The notes beneath the pieces are model-generated. The model made no database searches. It saw only the letters and a program-made list of their open reading frames with translations, and was not told the DNA's origin. The position numbers were made by a program, and so were the translations under genes. From NCBI GenBank assembly GCA_003497505.1, contig DNNV01000086.1, positions 1-7,573 on the forward strand: a stretch of DNA of 7,573 bases, written 5' to 3'. Origin of the DNA: Clostridiales bacterium. GTDB lineage: Bacteria > Bacillota > Clostridia > Tissierellales > Sedimentibacteraceae. Within the stretch, counting starts at the first letter, position 1. The number at the start of each line of letters is the position of its first letter. Below are positions 1-5,492 of the stretch, in pieces.

Positions 1-431
1 GTAAATTTGACGCCACTATGGAAGAAGTTATCGAAGCCGCCAAAATGGCAAATATCCACGATTTCATAATGTCTCTCCCCGAAGGCTACGACACATATGT
101 GGGAGAAAGAGGAGTTAAGCTGTCCGGCGGACAGAAGCAGAGAATTTCAATAGCAAGAGTATTTTTGAAAAATCCGCCTATATTAATACTGGATGAGGCA
201 ACATCCGCTCTGGACAACGCAACAGAGCAAATGATTCAGCATTCTCTGGAAGAGCTTTCAAAGGGCAGGACTACTGTGGTTGTTGCCCACAGGCTCTCCA
301 CAATTAAAAACTCCGATGAAATTATAGTAATCACGGATAAGGGAATACAGGAAAGAGGAAAGCACGAGGAGCTTATAAACCTGAACGGAATTTATGCCGA
401 GCTTTATAACTCCCAGTTCAGCATTGCATAG
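1..431 (+). CDS. ABC exporter, C-terminal ATP-binding domain (5' end outside window)
   Basis: The reading frame is open from the left window edge (codons in phase with position 3) to TAG at 429-431, so only the last ~142 residues are visible. They form the second half of an ABC ATPase: a helical-domain stretch ending in the LSGGQ signature followed by KQRISIARV, Walker [10 protein letters not shown]-loop SALD, and the switch histidine in AHRLST. The spacing and wording ([18 protein letters not shown]) are typical of exporter-type half-transporters of the MsbA/BmrA kind, where a membrane domain precedes the ATPase in one polypeptide. The Walker A, Q-loop and any membrane domain would lie upstream and cannot be seen, so substrate and exact architecture are unknown. 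The stop codon overlaps the SD (AGGA, 430-433) of the next gene, which suggests one transcript and possible translational coupling. Confidence 0.93.
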   Translation, partial: KFDATMEEVIEAAKMANIHDFIMSLPEGYDTYVGERGVKLSGGQKQRISIARVFLKNPPILILDEATSALDNATEQMIQHSLEELSKGRTTVVVAHRLSTIKNSDEIIVITDKGIQERGKHEELINLNGIYAELYNSQFSIA

Positions 432-440
432 GATGTGAAT

Positions 441-1169
441 ATGAAAATTACGATTATCGGGCACTGGGGAGGCTTTCCCCGTGCCGGAGAGGCTACCTCC
501 GGGTATCTCATAGAGCATGATGAATACAAGCTTCTGTTGGAATGCGGCAGCGGAGTTGTGAGCACTATTCAGAAGAAAGTTGACTTAGGAAAGCTGGATG
601 CTGTTCTTATAACTCACTACCATTATGACCATTGCTGCGACATAGGCACTCTGCAGTACGGTAGGCAGATAAAAACACAGCTTGGCGAAATAAACGGAGC
701 CTTGGACATTTATGCCCCGGAAGGCGAATTTTTTAAGCTGCTGAATTGGGGAGAATACACATGCGGCAAAAGCTACGATGAAAAAAGCGTGCTTAATTTA
801 GGTCCCTTTGAAATAAGCTTTATAAAGAACGTACACCCTGTGGATGCCTACAGCGTAAAAATAAAATGTGACGGTAAAATATTTTCCTTTACATCAGATA
901 CTTCTTATTTCAGTGAGCTGCCGGAATTTTTCGAAAACTCAGATGTGCTCATGACAGAATGCAGCTTTTATGCACATATGGACGGCACGGCTGCAGGTCA
1001 TCTGAACAGCACTCAGGCAGGAATGCTGGCACAGGAAGCAAAGGCAAAAATGCTTATTCTGACTCACCTTCCCCATTTCGGAGACTTAGAGGACTTGAAA
1101 CTGCAAGCACAGGAGCATTACAGCGGTGAAATAGTATTATCCTCATGCATGCTTGAAATTAATATGTGA
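441..1169 (+). CDS. yhfI: YhfI-like metallo-beta-lactamase-fold hydrolase
   Basis: A 242-residue protein with the metallo-beta-lactamase/RNase Z-type fold. The N-terminus (MKITIIGHWGGFPRAGEATS) is strongly reminiscent of Bacillus YhfI. Metal-ligand motifs are in order: H59-x-H61-x-D63-H64 (THYHYDH), H132 (NVHP), D153 (TSDTSY) and H209 (LTHLPH). A further conserved-looking His lies at 187 (GHLNSTQAG). All the usual ligands are present, so an active binuclear metal hydrolase is expected. The natural substrate of YhfI-type proteins is not known to me, and the resemblance to RNase Z is one of fold only. A GTG at 435 could also start the frame, but ATG 441 is preferred because AGGA at 430-433 lies 7 nt upstream of it. 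The gene follows the ABC exporter after 9 nt, so the two are probably co-transcribed. No signal peptide is seen, so the protein is cytoplasmic. Confidence 0.9.
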   Translation: MKITIIGHWGGFPRAGEATSGYLIEHDEYKLLLECGSGVVSTIQKKVDLGKLDAVLITHYHYDHCCDIGTLQYGRQIKTQLGEINGALDIYAPEGEFFKLLNWGEYTCGKSYDEKSVLNLGPFEISFIKNVHPVDAYSVKIKCDGKIFSFTSDTSYFSELPEFFENSDVLMTECSFYAHMDGTAAGHLNSTQAGMLAQEAKAKMLILTHLPHFGDLEDLKLQAQEHYSGEIVLSSCMLEINM

Positions 1170-1183
1170 TTATGGGAAATAAT

Positions 1184-1240
1184 AAATGCACTTCTATTCC
1201 GATATAAATATATGCAGGATGTGAAGTGCATTTTATTGTT
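1184..1240 (+). terminator. Hairpin with weak U-run after the yhfI-like gene
   Basis: Perfect 11-bp inverted repeat AAATGCACTTC (1184-1194) / GAAGTGCATTT (1223-1233) with a 28-nt AT-rich loop, starting 14 nt after the yhfI-like stop. It is followed by TTTTATTGTT, a modest U-run. It probably terminates the ABC-yhfI transcript, but the large loop and interrupted U-run make it a weak intrinsic terminator. The flanking A-run on the left would give it some activity in the other direction too. Confidence 0.5.
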
Positions 1241-1267
1241 GAAATGAATACGAGCTCAGTATATAAT
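1239..1267 (+). promoter_or_regulatory. Sigma-A type promoter for the CxxC protein gene
   Basis: TTGAAA at 1239-1244, a 17-nt spacer, and a consensus TATAAT at 1262-1267. A start site is expected near 1273-1275, giving a short leader of about 26 nt before ATG 1300. The -35 box directly follows the hairpin after the yhfI-like gene. This gives the small gene its own transcription unit. Confidence 0.65.
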
Positions 1268-1299
1268 AAGTCGATAAAATATTATTAGGATGTGAAACA

Positions 1300-1521
1300 A
1301 TGCTATCAGTCAAAGGCAGACGCAAATGCGAAAGCTGCGGAAAAAGATATAATTACTACTATTCAAAGGGCTCTGAAGCCGAAAAAAAGGTAAGGTACAA
1401 GGGCAAGGATGAAAACTCAAGCCAATGTACCGACGTAAAGGTTCTTTCTATGTACAGCTACATGGTTACCGTAAACTGTCCCGAATGCGGTGCAGAGGAA
1501 ACCTTCGTATATACAGACTGA
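1300..1521 (+). CDS. Small zinc-ribbon-like protein with two CxxC pairs
   Basis: A 73-residue protein that I do not recognise as a named gene. It carries CESC (C10, C13) near the N-terminus and CPEC (C60, C63) near the C-terminus. The four cysteines and the CPECG form suggest a single zinc-ribbon whose two knuckles are separated by 46 residues. That middle part is rich in Tyr, Lys, Ser and Glu and has one extra cysteine (C43). AGGATGTGAA (1287-1296) provides an SD 9 nt before ATG 1300, and a consensus promoter lies just upstream, which supports expression. The TGA at 1519-1521 is 6 nt from the stop of the opposing gene. DNA, RNA or protein binding are all possible, and the sequence gives no function. 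No membrane segment or export signal is seen. Confidence 0.72.
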   Translation: MLSVKGRRKCESCGKRYNYYYSKGSEAEKKVRYKGKDENSSQCTDVKVLSMYSYMVTVNCPECGAEETFVYTD

Positions 1522-1527
1522 GACAAT

Positions 1528-2079
1528 TTAAGCCAAAATATCGATTGAAGCTCCCGTGGCTACTGCTGCGGGTGTTTCAGTGCCTGCCGGAATTTCTGCA
1601 ACGGCAGGTGCACCTGCTTCAGGTCCGTATTCCGGAATACCGGACTTTTTTATTTCTTCCTTCTCTTCAAGAGCCGTTCTCACAATATTTCCATGCTCGT
1701 TTGTCTTTCGTAAATATTTTTGAACACGGACGTTTTTCTTAAGCCTCTTGGCCTCTTCCTTTTTACCTGTATCCTCTGCACGCTTTAATTCAGCCTTTTT
1801 TCTTTCTTCATTTCCCAAATGGGATATTTTCTCGTCAGCTTTTCTCATTACATATTTAATTTTCTGAAGGGCACGCTTCGCCTGCGCACTGTCTCCTCCG
1901 CTATTTTTGATTTTTTGAGCTTCCCTTGCCAGACTTCTTTTCACAGCAAATACCGAGCCTCTTTTTTCCGCCGCCGCAAGTGCAGTCATATAACGTGCCG
2001 CAGAAAAGCTTACTGCTGTATTCTTGCTGCCAGTACTGCCGGGCTTAATCTGGTACAGTCTGCTTATAGCTGAAATCAT
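1528..2079 (-). CDS. Hypothetical Lys/Arg/Glu-rich, probably coiled-coil protein
   Basis: A 183-residue protein, not recognised as a named family. ATG 2079 has GGAG (2087-2090) 7 nt upstream. Residues ~1-40 are mixed, including SFSAARYMTALAAAEKRGS. Residues ~40-145 are strongly charged and helix-favouring (KRSLAREAQKIKNSGGD, then runs of Lys/Glu/Arg), which looks like a long alpha-helix or coiled coil with a basic net charge. Residues ~150-178 are a Pro/Ala/Gly/Glu low-complexity linker, ending in the short hydrophobic tail SIDILA. There is no signal peptide or membrane segment. It is transcribed alone: it converges with the CxxC gene, and a palindrome-rich gap separates it from the importer operon upstream. 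A nucleic-acid-binding or structural role would fit the charge pattern but is only a guess. The clear SD, initiator codon and ordered domain layout make a chance frame unlikely. Confidence 0.75.
   Translation of the reverse strand: MISAISRLYQIKPGSTGSKNTAVSFSAARYMTALAAAEKRGSVFAVKRSLAREAQKIKNSGGDSAQAKRALQKIKYVMRKADEKISHLGNEERKKAELKRAEDTGKKEEAKRLKKNVRVQKYLRKTNEHGNIVRTALEEKEEIKKSGIPEYGPEAGAPAVAEIPAGTETPAAVATGASIDILA
1623..1655 (+). terminator. Intrinsic terminator for the plus-strand CxxC gene, lying inside the opposing CDS
   Basis: GTCC-GTATTCCGGAATAC-C-GGAC (1623-1645) is a near-perfect palindrome: about 9 bp of stem with one bulged C and a CCGG loop. It is followed at once by TTTTTTATTT on the plus strand (1646-1655). 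It sits 101 nt past the stop at 1521, antisense to the Ser-Gly-Ile-Pro-Glu-Tyr-Gly-Pro codons of the minus-strand gene. A second inverted repeat, CCTGCCG/CGGCAGG (1583-1589/1602-1608), lies before it without a U-run. The geometry is that of a rho-independent terminator, though part of the symmetry may come from codon constraint. Confidence 0.5.
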
Positions 2080-2118
2080 AACAATTCTCCATTCATGTGA
2101 TTTTAATATATATCGGCA

Positions 2119-2148
2119 TTGACTGGAAAAATTTTAATGAAGTATAAA
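2119..2148 (+). promoter_or_regulatory. Possible plus-strand promoter facing the palindromic gap
   Basis: TTGACT (2119-2124), an 18-nt spacer, and TATAAA (2143-2148). If used, transcription would start near 2155 and run through the nested inverted repeats, where no plus-strand gene exists. Hexamers of this quality occur by chance in AT-rich DNA, and no terminator is visible further along, so support is weak. Confidence 0.25.
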
Positions 2149-2149
2149 A

Positions 2150-2294
2150 CCATTCCTTATAATGCAATTGACAGTAAATATAATACTGTTTGAATTTAAA
2201 AGTGCGGACAAATATTTGTCCGCAACATAGGAAAACAGTATATACTAATTCGCTTCAAGGGAACTGATTTAACGCGAATTAATATAAGGAATGG
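2150..2294. repeat. Nested inverted-repeat element in the 243-nt gene-free gap
   Basis: Four perfect inverted repeats nest without crossing. The outer arms are CCATTCCTTATA (2150-2161) and TATAAGGAATGG (2283-2294). Inside are ATACTGTTT (2183-2191)/AAACAGTAT (2233-2241), which encloses a perfect 22-bp palindrome (2203-2224, core GCGGACAAATATTTGTCCGC), and TAATTCGC (2246-2253)/GCGAATTA (2274-2281). Together they describe a three-way junction: a 12-bp closing stem, a long two-part arm and a shorter arm. No target-site duplication is obvious beside the outer arms. It could be a small non-autonomous mobile element with terminal inverted repeats, a structured RNA, or a processed 3' region of the importer operon. 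The rest of the gap (2080-2149, 2295-2322) is AT-rich and shows only the SD of the 183-residue gene and the possible promoter at 2119-2148. Confidence 0.7.
2193..2224 (-). terminator. Candidate terminator of the importer operon
   Basis: Read on the minus strand, the perfect 22-nt palindrome (2203-2224) forms a stem of about 9 bp topped by an ATAT loop, followed by CTTTTAAATT (2202-2193). It lies about 100 nt after the ATPase stop and is the best intrinsic-terminator candidate before the next minus-strand gene. The U-run is short and broken by A's, so termination may be partial. Confidence 0.4.
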
Positions 2295-2322
2295 CTTAAA
2301 GGGTAGGTATTATAATATGTTG

Positions 2323-3117
2323 TTACAATAATGCGTTATCATCATCAAATACTTTATTTTTTACGGCACTGAATTTCTGCAGTATATCCTGTACAGAGAG
2401 ACCTTTTCTCTCATTGCCGTCAATATCCACCGCAATGCTTCCCGAATCCATCATAATCGTTCTTGAGCCATATGCCAGTGCGGAGGTTATATTGTGAGTT
2501 ATCATCATAGTTGTAATGTTGTTCTCCGAAACAATTCTGTTGGTTAGCTCCATGACAGACTTAGCGCTCAGGGGGTCCAGTGCCGCTGTGTGCTCATCAA
2601 GGAGCAGCAGCTTCGGCTTCACAAGCGTTGCCATTATAAGGGTCACCGCCTGCCTCTGCCCGCCTGACAGCAGTCCTATCTTTGTGTTAATTCTGTCTTC
2701 AAGGCCGAGATTTAGAGCAGACAGACGCTCTCTTATGAGGGTTTTCTCCTTTTTTGAAGGCATGCTCATAATATTTTTACCGGTACTCCTCATATATGCA
2801 ATGATGAGATTCTCCCCCACCGTGAGATTCGGTGCAGTGCCCCGCATTGGGTCCTGGAAAATACGGCCTACAAATGATGCTCTTCTATACTCAGGCATAT
2901 ATGTTATGTCCGTGCCGTCCAGCTCGATACTACCGTTATCACACAGCGCCGAACCGGATATTGCATTGAACATGGTGGATTTTCCTGCACCGTTTCCTCC
3001 TATGAGTGTAACAAACTCTCCCTGAGAAACATTCAGGCTTAAATTGTTCAGGGCCTTGTGCTCATCAGGCGTATTTTTATTGAAAACCTTGTTTACAGCT
3101 TCTAATTTCAGCATCAT
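2323..3117 (-). CDS. ABC importer ATPase of the TrpZ/COG1101 type
   Basis: A 264-residue cytoplasmic ATPase that would power the importer encoded with it. Visible motifs: Walker A G40-GNGAGKST, Q-loop Q88 (FQDP), signature LLSGGQRQA (149-157), Walker B LLLLDE (D174, E175), the family-typical DEHTAALDP, and switch H208 (MITHN). All catalytic residues are present. The DEHTAALDP wording and the pairing with a DLTVDGSF permease and an ABC_sub_bind lipoprotein place it in the uncharacterised importer group that includes streptococcal TrpZ. Its first ATG (3117-3115) overlaps the permease stop by 4 nt (ATGA). A second ATG follows immediately (3114-3112) and is better spaced from the GGGGGAG SD, so the protein may be one residue shorter. 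The overlap implies translational coupling. It is the last gene of the operon. Confidence 0.93.
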   Translation of the reverse strand: MMLKLEAVNKVFNKNTPDEHKALNNLSLNVSQGEFVTLIGGNGAGKSTMFNAISGSALCDNGSIELDGTDITYMPEYRRASFVGRIFQDPMRGTAPNLTVGENLIIAYMRSTGKNIMSMPSKKEKTLIRERLSALNLGLEDRINTKIGLLSGGQRQAVTLIMATLVKPKLLLLDEHTAALDPLSAKSVMELTNRIVSENNITTMMITHNITSALAYGSRTIMMDSGSIAVDIDGNERKGLSVQDILQKFSAVKNKVFDDDNALL

Positions 3118-4004
3118 ATTCTCCCCCTTCTCAATCCGGCAACTTCCATCTTATTTTTTATATTAGGAACAGACAGTGCCACAATAACCACCAGAGAGGA
3201 TATTAGCTTCAGGTAGGACGGCGGAAAATTGGTTGTCAGTATAAGTGCAATTATAAATCTGTAGATTAATGAGCCTATTATTACAGAAACAAGTCCCAGC
3301 GTTATATTTTTATTTTTTATTACGGCGCTTCCTATTATGATGGAAGCAAAGCTTATTACCACCATTCCCGCTCCCATGTTCACATCTGCAGACTGCTGCA
3401 TCTGTGCAACCAGTGCACCGGATAATGCCACTATTGCGTTTGAAATGGCAAATGCTATGATTTTAATAAAGTCTGTGTCTATTGAAGATGCCCTGCACAT
3501 TGCCTCATTATCTCCTGTTGCTCTTACGGACAGACCCAGCTGAGTTCTGAAAAACCAGTTCAGCAGCGCAAAGACTGCCGCAATAATTATTAATAGGGCA
3601 GCTATTTTATATGTCTTCCCTGCAAATAATTGCTCCGCATATGTGAAAATGTTAGTCTTGTTCAGCAAGGGTATGTTTGCCTTGCCTCCCATTACTGCCA
3701 GATTCACAGAATACAGTCCCGTCATTGTAAGAATCCCCGACAGTATAGGCTGTATGCCCATCTTGGTCTGGAGCACGGCGGTGATAATCCCCGCCAGCGC
3801 CCCTGCCACAATTGCCGTTATAAGTCCCAGTACAGGATTGCCGGAGAATGTGAACACAGCCGAAACAGCAGCTCCCAAAACAAAGCTTCCGTCCACCGTC
3901 AAATCGGCAACATTCAATATTCTGAATGATATATATGTTCCAAACGCCAGAAGCGAGTAAACAAGCCCCAGCTCAATTGCTCCTATAAATGATGTCAAGC
4001 TCAA
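3114..4004 (-). CDS. ABC importer permease of the TrpY/COG4120 type
   Basis: A 296-residue integral membrane protein of the BPD_transp_2 permease class. About eight to nine hydrophobic segments can be followed, near residues 5-27, 38-54, 58-78, 88-105, 131-152, 178-199, 209-228, 233-256 and 265-280. The hallmark ADLTVDGSF lies after the first segment, and a polar loop near RATGDNEAMCRASS is a likely ATPase-contact region. The start is TTG at 4004. It is chosen because GGGGAGG lies 7 nt upstream and the frame has no ATG in that position. The gene begins 18 nt after the binding-protein stop, and its last codons contain the SD of the ATPase gene. A single permease gene implies a homodimeric channel. 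The expected substrate is an amino acid, inferred from family and T-box control rather than from the permease itself. Confidence 0.92.
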   Translation of the reverse strand: MSLTSFIGAIELGLVYSLLAFGTYISFRILNVADLTVDGSFVLGAAVSAVFTFSGNPVLGLITAIVAGALAGIITAVLQTKMGIQPILSGILTMTGLYSVNLAVMGGKANIPLLNKTNIFTYAEQLFAGKTYKIAALLIIIAAVFALLNWFFRTQLGLSVRATGDNEAMCRASSIDTDFIKIIAFAISNAIVALSGALVAQMQQSADVNMGAGMVVISFASIIIGSAVIKNKNITLGLVSVIIGSLIYRFIIALILTTNFPPSYLKLISSLVVIVALSVPNIKNKMEVAGLRRGRI

Positions 4005-4022
4005 TTTTTTGCCTCCCCTATG

Positions 4023-5051
4023 TTATTTAACCACTTTGAATCCCTTTAATAAATCTTCGGATATTTCAACGCCGATTTTTTCAGCAACAGATATATTCAC
4101 TATCTTTTCGTATTCTTTCAGTGTTTCCACAGGTATTTCGGAAATTTGCACTCCGTCAATTACCCTGCGTACCATGTCCGCCACCTGTCTTCCCAGCACT
4201 GTGTAATCAACACCCACTGTTGCGAAGCCGCCGTCGTTCACCATTGAATCCGCTCCGGTATACACGGGGATTCCTGCCTTCATGGCCTCAGATGCAAGCA
4301 CCGGCATTGCCGATGCAACGGTGTTGTCAGTAGGCGTGAATATGGCATCAGCCTTGCCTGTCAGTGACTGAGCAGCCTGCAGAAGCTCGCTTGAATTTGT
4401 TATTGTTGTTTCCGTGTATGCAACACCTTTTTCCTTCAGATATTCCTTTGCCTTGTCAATAGCGGCGACCGAATTTACCTCACCGCTGTTATATAGAAAG
4501 CCGTATGTCTTTGCCTCAGGAGTCAGCTCAAATGCCAGGTCAAATATCTGCTTTACATCTATTGCGTCGGACACACCTGTCACATTTGCCTCAGGTCTGT
4601 TCAGGTCCTTTACCAGTCCTGCCTCCAGCGGATAACTTGCTGCCGCAAATATTACCGGAATATCCTTTGTAGCTGCAGCCGCGCTCTGTGCCGTTCCCGT
4701 TCCTATTGGAACTATAATATCCATCTTATCTCCTATGAACTGAGAAATAATCGTGTTTATGTTGGATGGGTCACCCTGTGCATCCTTGTAGGTTATTTCA
4801 ACCACATCCTTGAGTCCCTGCTCTTCAATCCCCGCAATTATGCACTCTCTTATCTGGTTCAGAGAAGGGTGCTCAATCGGCTGGATTATTCCTATCTTTA
4901 TTTTCTTATTTTCATCAGTCTTCTGATCCTGCGGCCCTTTGCTTTCATTTTCCACAGGCTTCTGTTCTTCATTCGCATTTGTTCCGGCACATCCGGTCAC
5001 TGCCGCAAGCATTATTGCCGCAATCATAATTATTGATAATATCTTTTTCAT
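4023..5051 (-). CDS. ABC importer substrate-binding lipoprotein of the TrpX/COG2984 type
   Basis: A 342-residue secreted lipoprotein that captures the substrate outside the membrane and hands it to the permease. The N-terminus MKKILSIIMIAAIMLAAVTGC is a classic lipoprotein signal with lipobox VTGC and lipidated C21. An acidic/Lys-rich linker follows (residues ~22-52), then a two-lobed ABC_sub_bind domain. Family wording is clear: KIGIIQPIEHPSL, VPIGTGTAQSAA, IPVIFAAASYP, NVTGVSD, TPTDNTVASAMP, and GGFATVGVDYTVLGRQ. Streptococcal members of this family have been linked to tryptophan or other aromatic amino acids. An in-frame TTG at 5063 is rejected as start because it sits within the SD GGAGG (5057-5061); ATG 5051 is 5 nt after it. 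It is the first gene of the operon, with the T-box terminator about 130 nt upstream. Confidence 0.94.
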   Translation of the reverse strand: MKKILSIIMIAAIMLAAVTGCAGTNANEEQKPVENESKGPQDQKTDENKKIKIGIIQPIEHPSLNQIRECIIAGIEEQGLKDVVEITYKDAQGDPSNINTIISQFIGDKMDIIVPIGTGTAQSAAAATKDIPVIFAAASYPLEAGLVKDLNRPEANVTGVSDAIDVKQIFDLAFELTPEAKTYGFLYNSGEVNSVAAIDKAKEYLKEKGVAYTETTITNSSELLQAAQSLTGKADAIFTPTDNTVASAMPVLASEAMKAGIPVYTGADSMVNDGGFATVGVDYTVLGRQVADMVRRVIDGVQISEIPVETLKEYEKIVNISVAEKIGVEISEDLLKGFKVVK

Positions 5052-5181
5052 TTCAACCTCCAATTAAGTAATTATTATATTATTTTTTTACTATATTATT
5101 TGATTATCCTGCTAATTTTTTGCCCTTGCACTATTCCTATCCTGAATTTCTTGTCATGCTATTCTCCCGAATTGTATTTAC

Positions 5182-5216
5182 AAAAACAAAAAACCCGTCC
5201 TTATGAAAAGGACAGG
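5182..5216 (-). terminator. T-box intrinsic terminator
   Basis: On the minus strand, CCTGTCCTT (5216-5208) pairs with AAGGACGGG (5202-5194) around a TTCAT loop. This gives 9 bp including one G-U pair, followed by TTTTTTGTTTTT (5193-5182). It is a textbook rho-independent terminator, placed just after the conserved T-box sequence, and is the off-state structure of the leader. Confidence 0.92.
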
Positions 5217-5457
5217 TATAATTCCTGCGGTACCACCTTAATTGACTGAAAATTCAATCCACTTTGATGAAAATGCCATCACATTTTCTGCCTTGTAACG
5301 TAGGCCTACGTTTCAGATACTTGAGTGTTAACCCGTTCACCTCACCCTCAGCGATCCATTTGTCCGTACTGCGTTCTGCCGGGCTCTCATCTACCCCCGC
5401 TCTCTGTAAGTGCACATATCGGTTTTATCTTCGCTTCAACAGTTTGTTTTTGTATTA
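5182..5457 (-). promoter_or_regulatory. T-box riboswitch leader of the ABC importer operon
   Basis: A minus-strand leader of about 275 nt in T-box order. It has a Stem I region with the conserved AGAGAGC (5405-5399), whose preceding CACTTACAG can pair with CTGAGGGTG. After Stem I come a 16-nt palindrome AACGTAGGCCTACGTT (5297-5312) and a small GATG/CATC hairpin (5266-5280). The T-box sequence AAGGTGGTACCGCAGG (5239-5224) and the terminator follow. Uncharged tRNA pairs its anticodon with the specifier codon and its NCCA end with the UGGN bulge, stabilising the antiterminator. Here the bulge is UGGU (5235-5232), predicting discriminator base A. The specifier is uncertain: AGATA/TATCT (5430-5426/5319-5315) and AACC/GGTT (5424-5421/5333-5330) bracket an AACACTCAAG bulge containing CUC followed by A (5325-5322), a Leu codon. 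Other readings (AAC, ACA) cannot be excluded by eye. Confidence 0.93.
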
Positions 5458-5463
5458 TTAGGA

Positions 5464-5492
5464 ATAATATCACCGTAATTTCTATTTGTCAA
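5464..5492 (-). promoter_or_regulatory. Strong promoter of the T-box/importer operon
   Basis: Consensus -35 TTGACA (5492-5487), exact 17-nt spacer, and -10 TATTAT (5469-5464). Transcription should begin near 5457. The -35 box lies within the final Val-Asp-Lys codons of the upstream nucleotidyltransferase gene (GTT GAC AAA TAG), so the promoter overlaps the coding end. Confidence 0.82.

Noticed and set aside
1425..1742. 105-codon frame overlapping the CxxC gene and running into the opposing gene
   Set aside because: Arg/Leu/Gln-rich frame-shifted reading across two better-supported genes and through the terminator hairpin at 1623-1645.
2168..2196. TTGACA at 2168-2173 as a plus-strand promoter
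   Set aside because: The hexamer at the right distance is TGAATT, a poor -10, and no plus-strand gene follows.
2150..2294. CRISPR array or insertion sequence with transposase
   Set aside because: The repeats are inverted and nested, not direct and regularly spaced, and there is no transposase frame in or beside them.
2516..3025. 169-codon open frame on the plus strand
   Set aside because: Antisense to the importer ATPase, covering its Walker A, signature and Walker B codons; no independent support.
5061..5063. TTG as start of the substrate-binding lipoprotein
   Set aside because: It overlaps the SD GGAGG; the ATG at 5051 is properly spaced and gives a canonical lipoprotein signal starting MKK.
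5356..5358. UGG triplet in the T-box leader as a Trp specifier
   Set aside because: It lies on the apical side of the CACTTACAG/CTGAGGGTG helix, before the region where the specifier loop should be, and the UGGU bulge argues against tRNA-Trp. The rejection depends on a hand-made fold.
5264..5461. 65-codon plus-strand frame
   Set aside because: It is the complement of the T-box leader, whose RNA structure fully accounts for this stretch.
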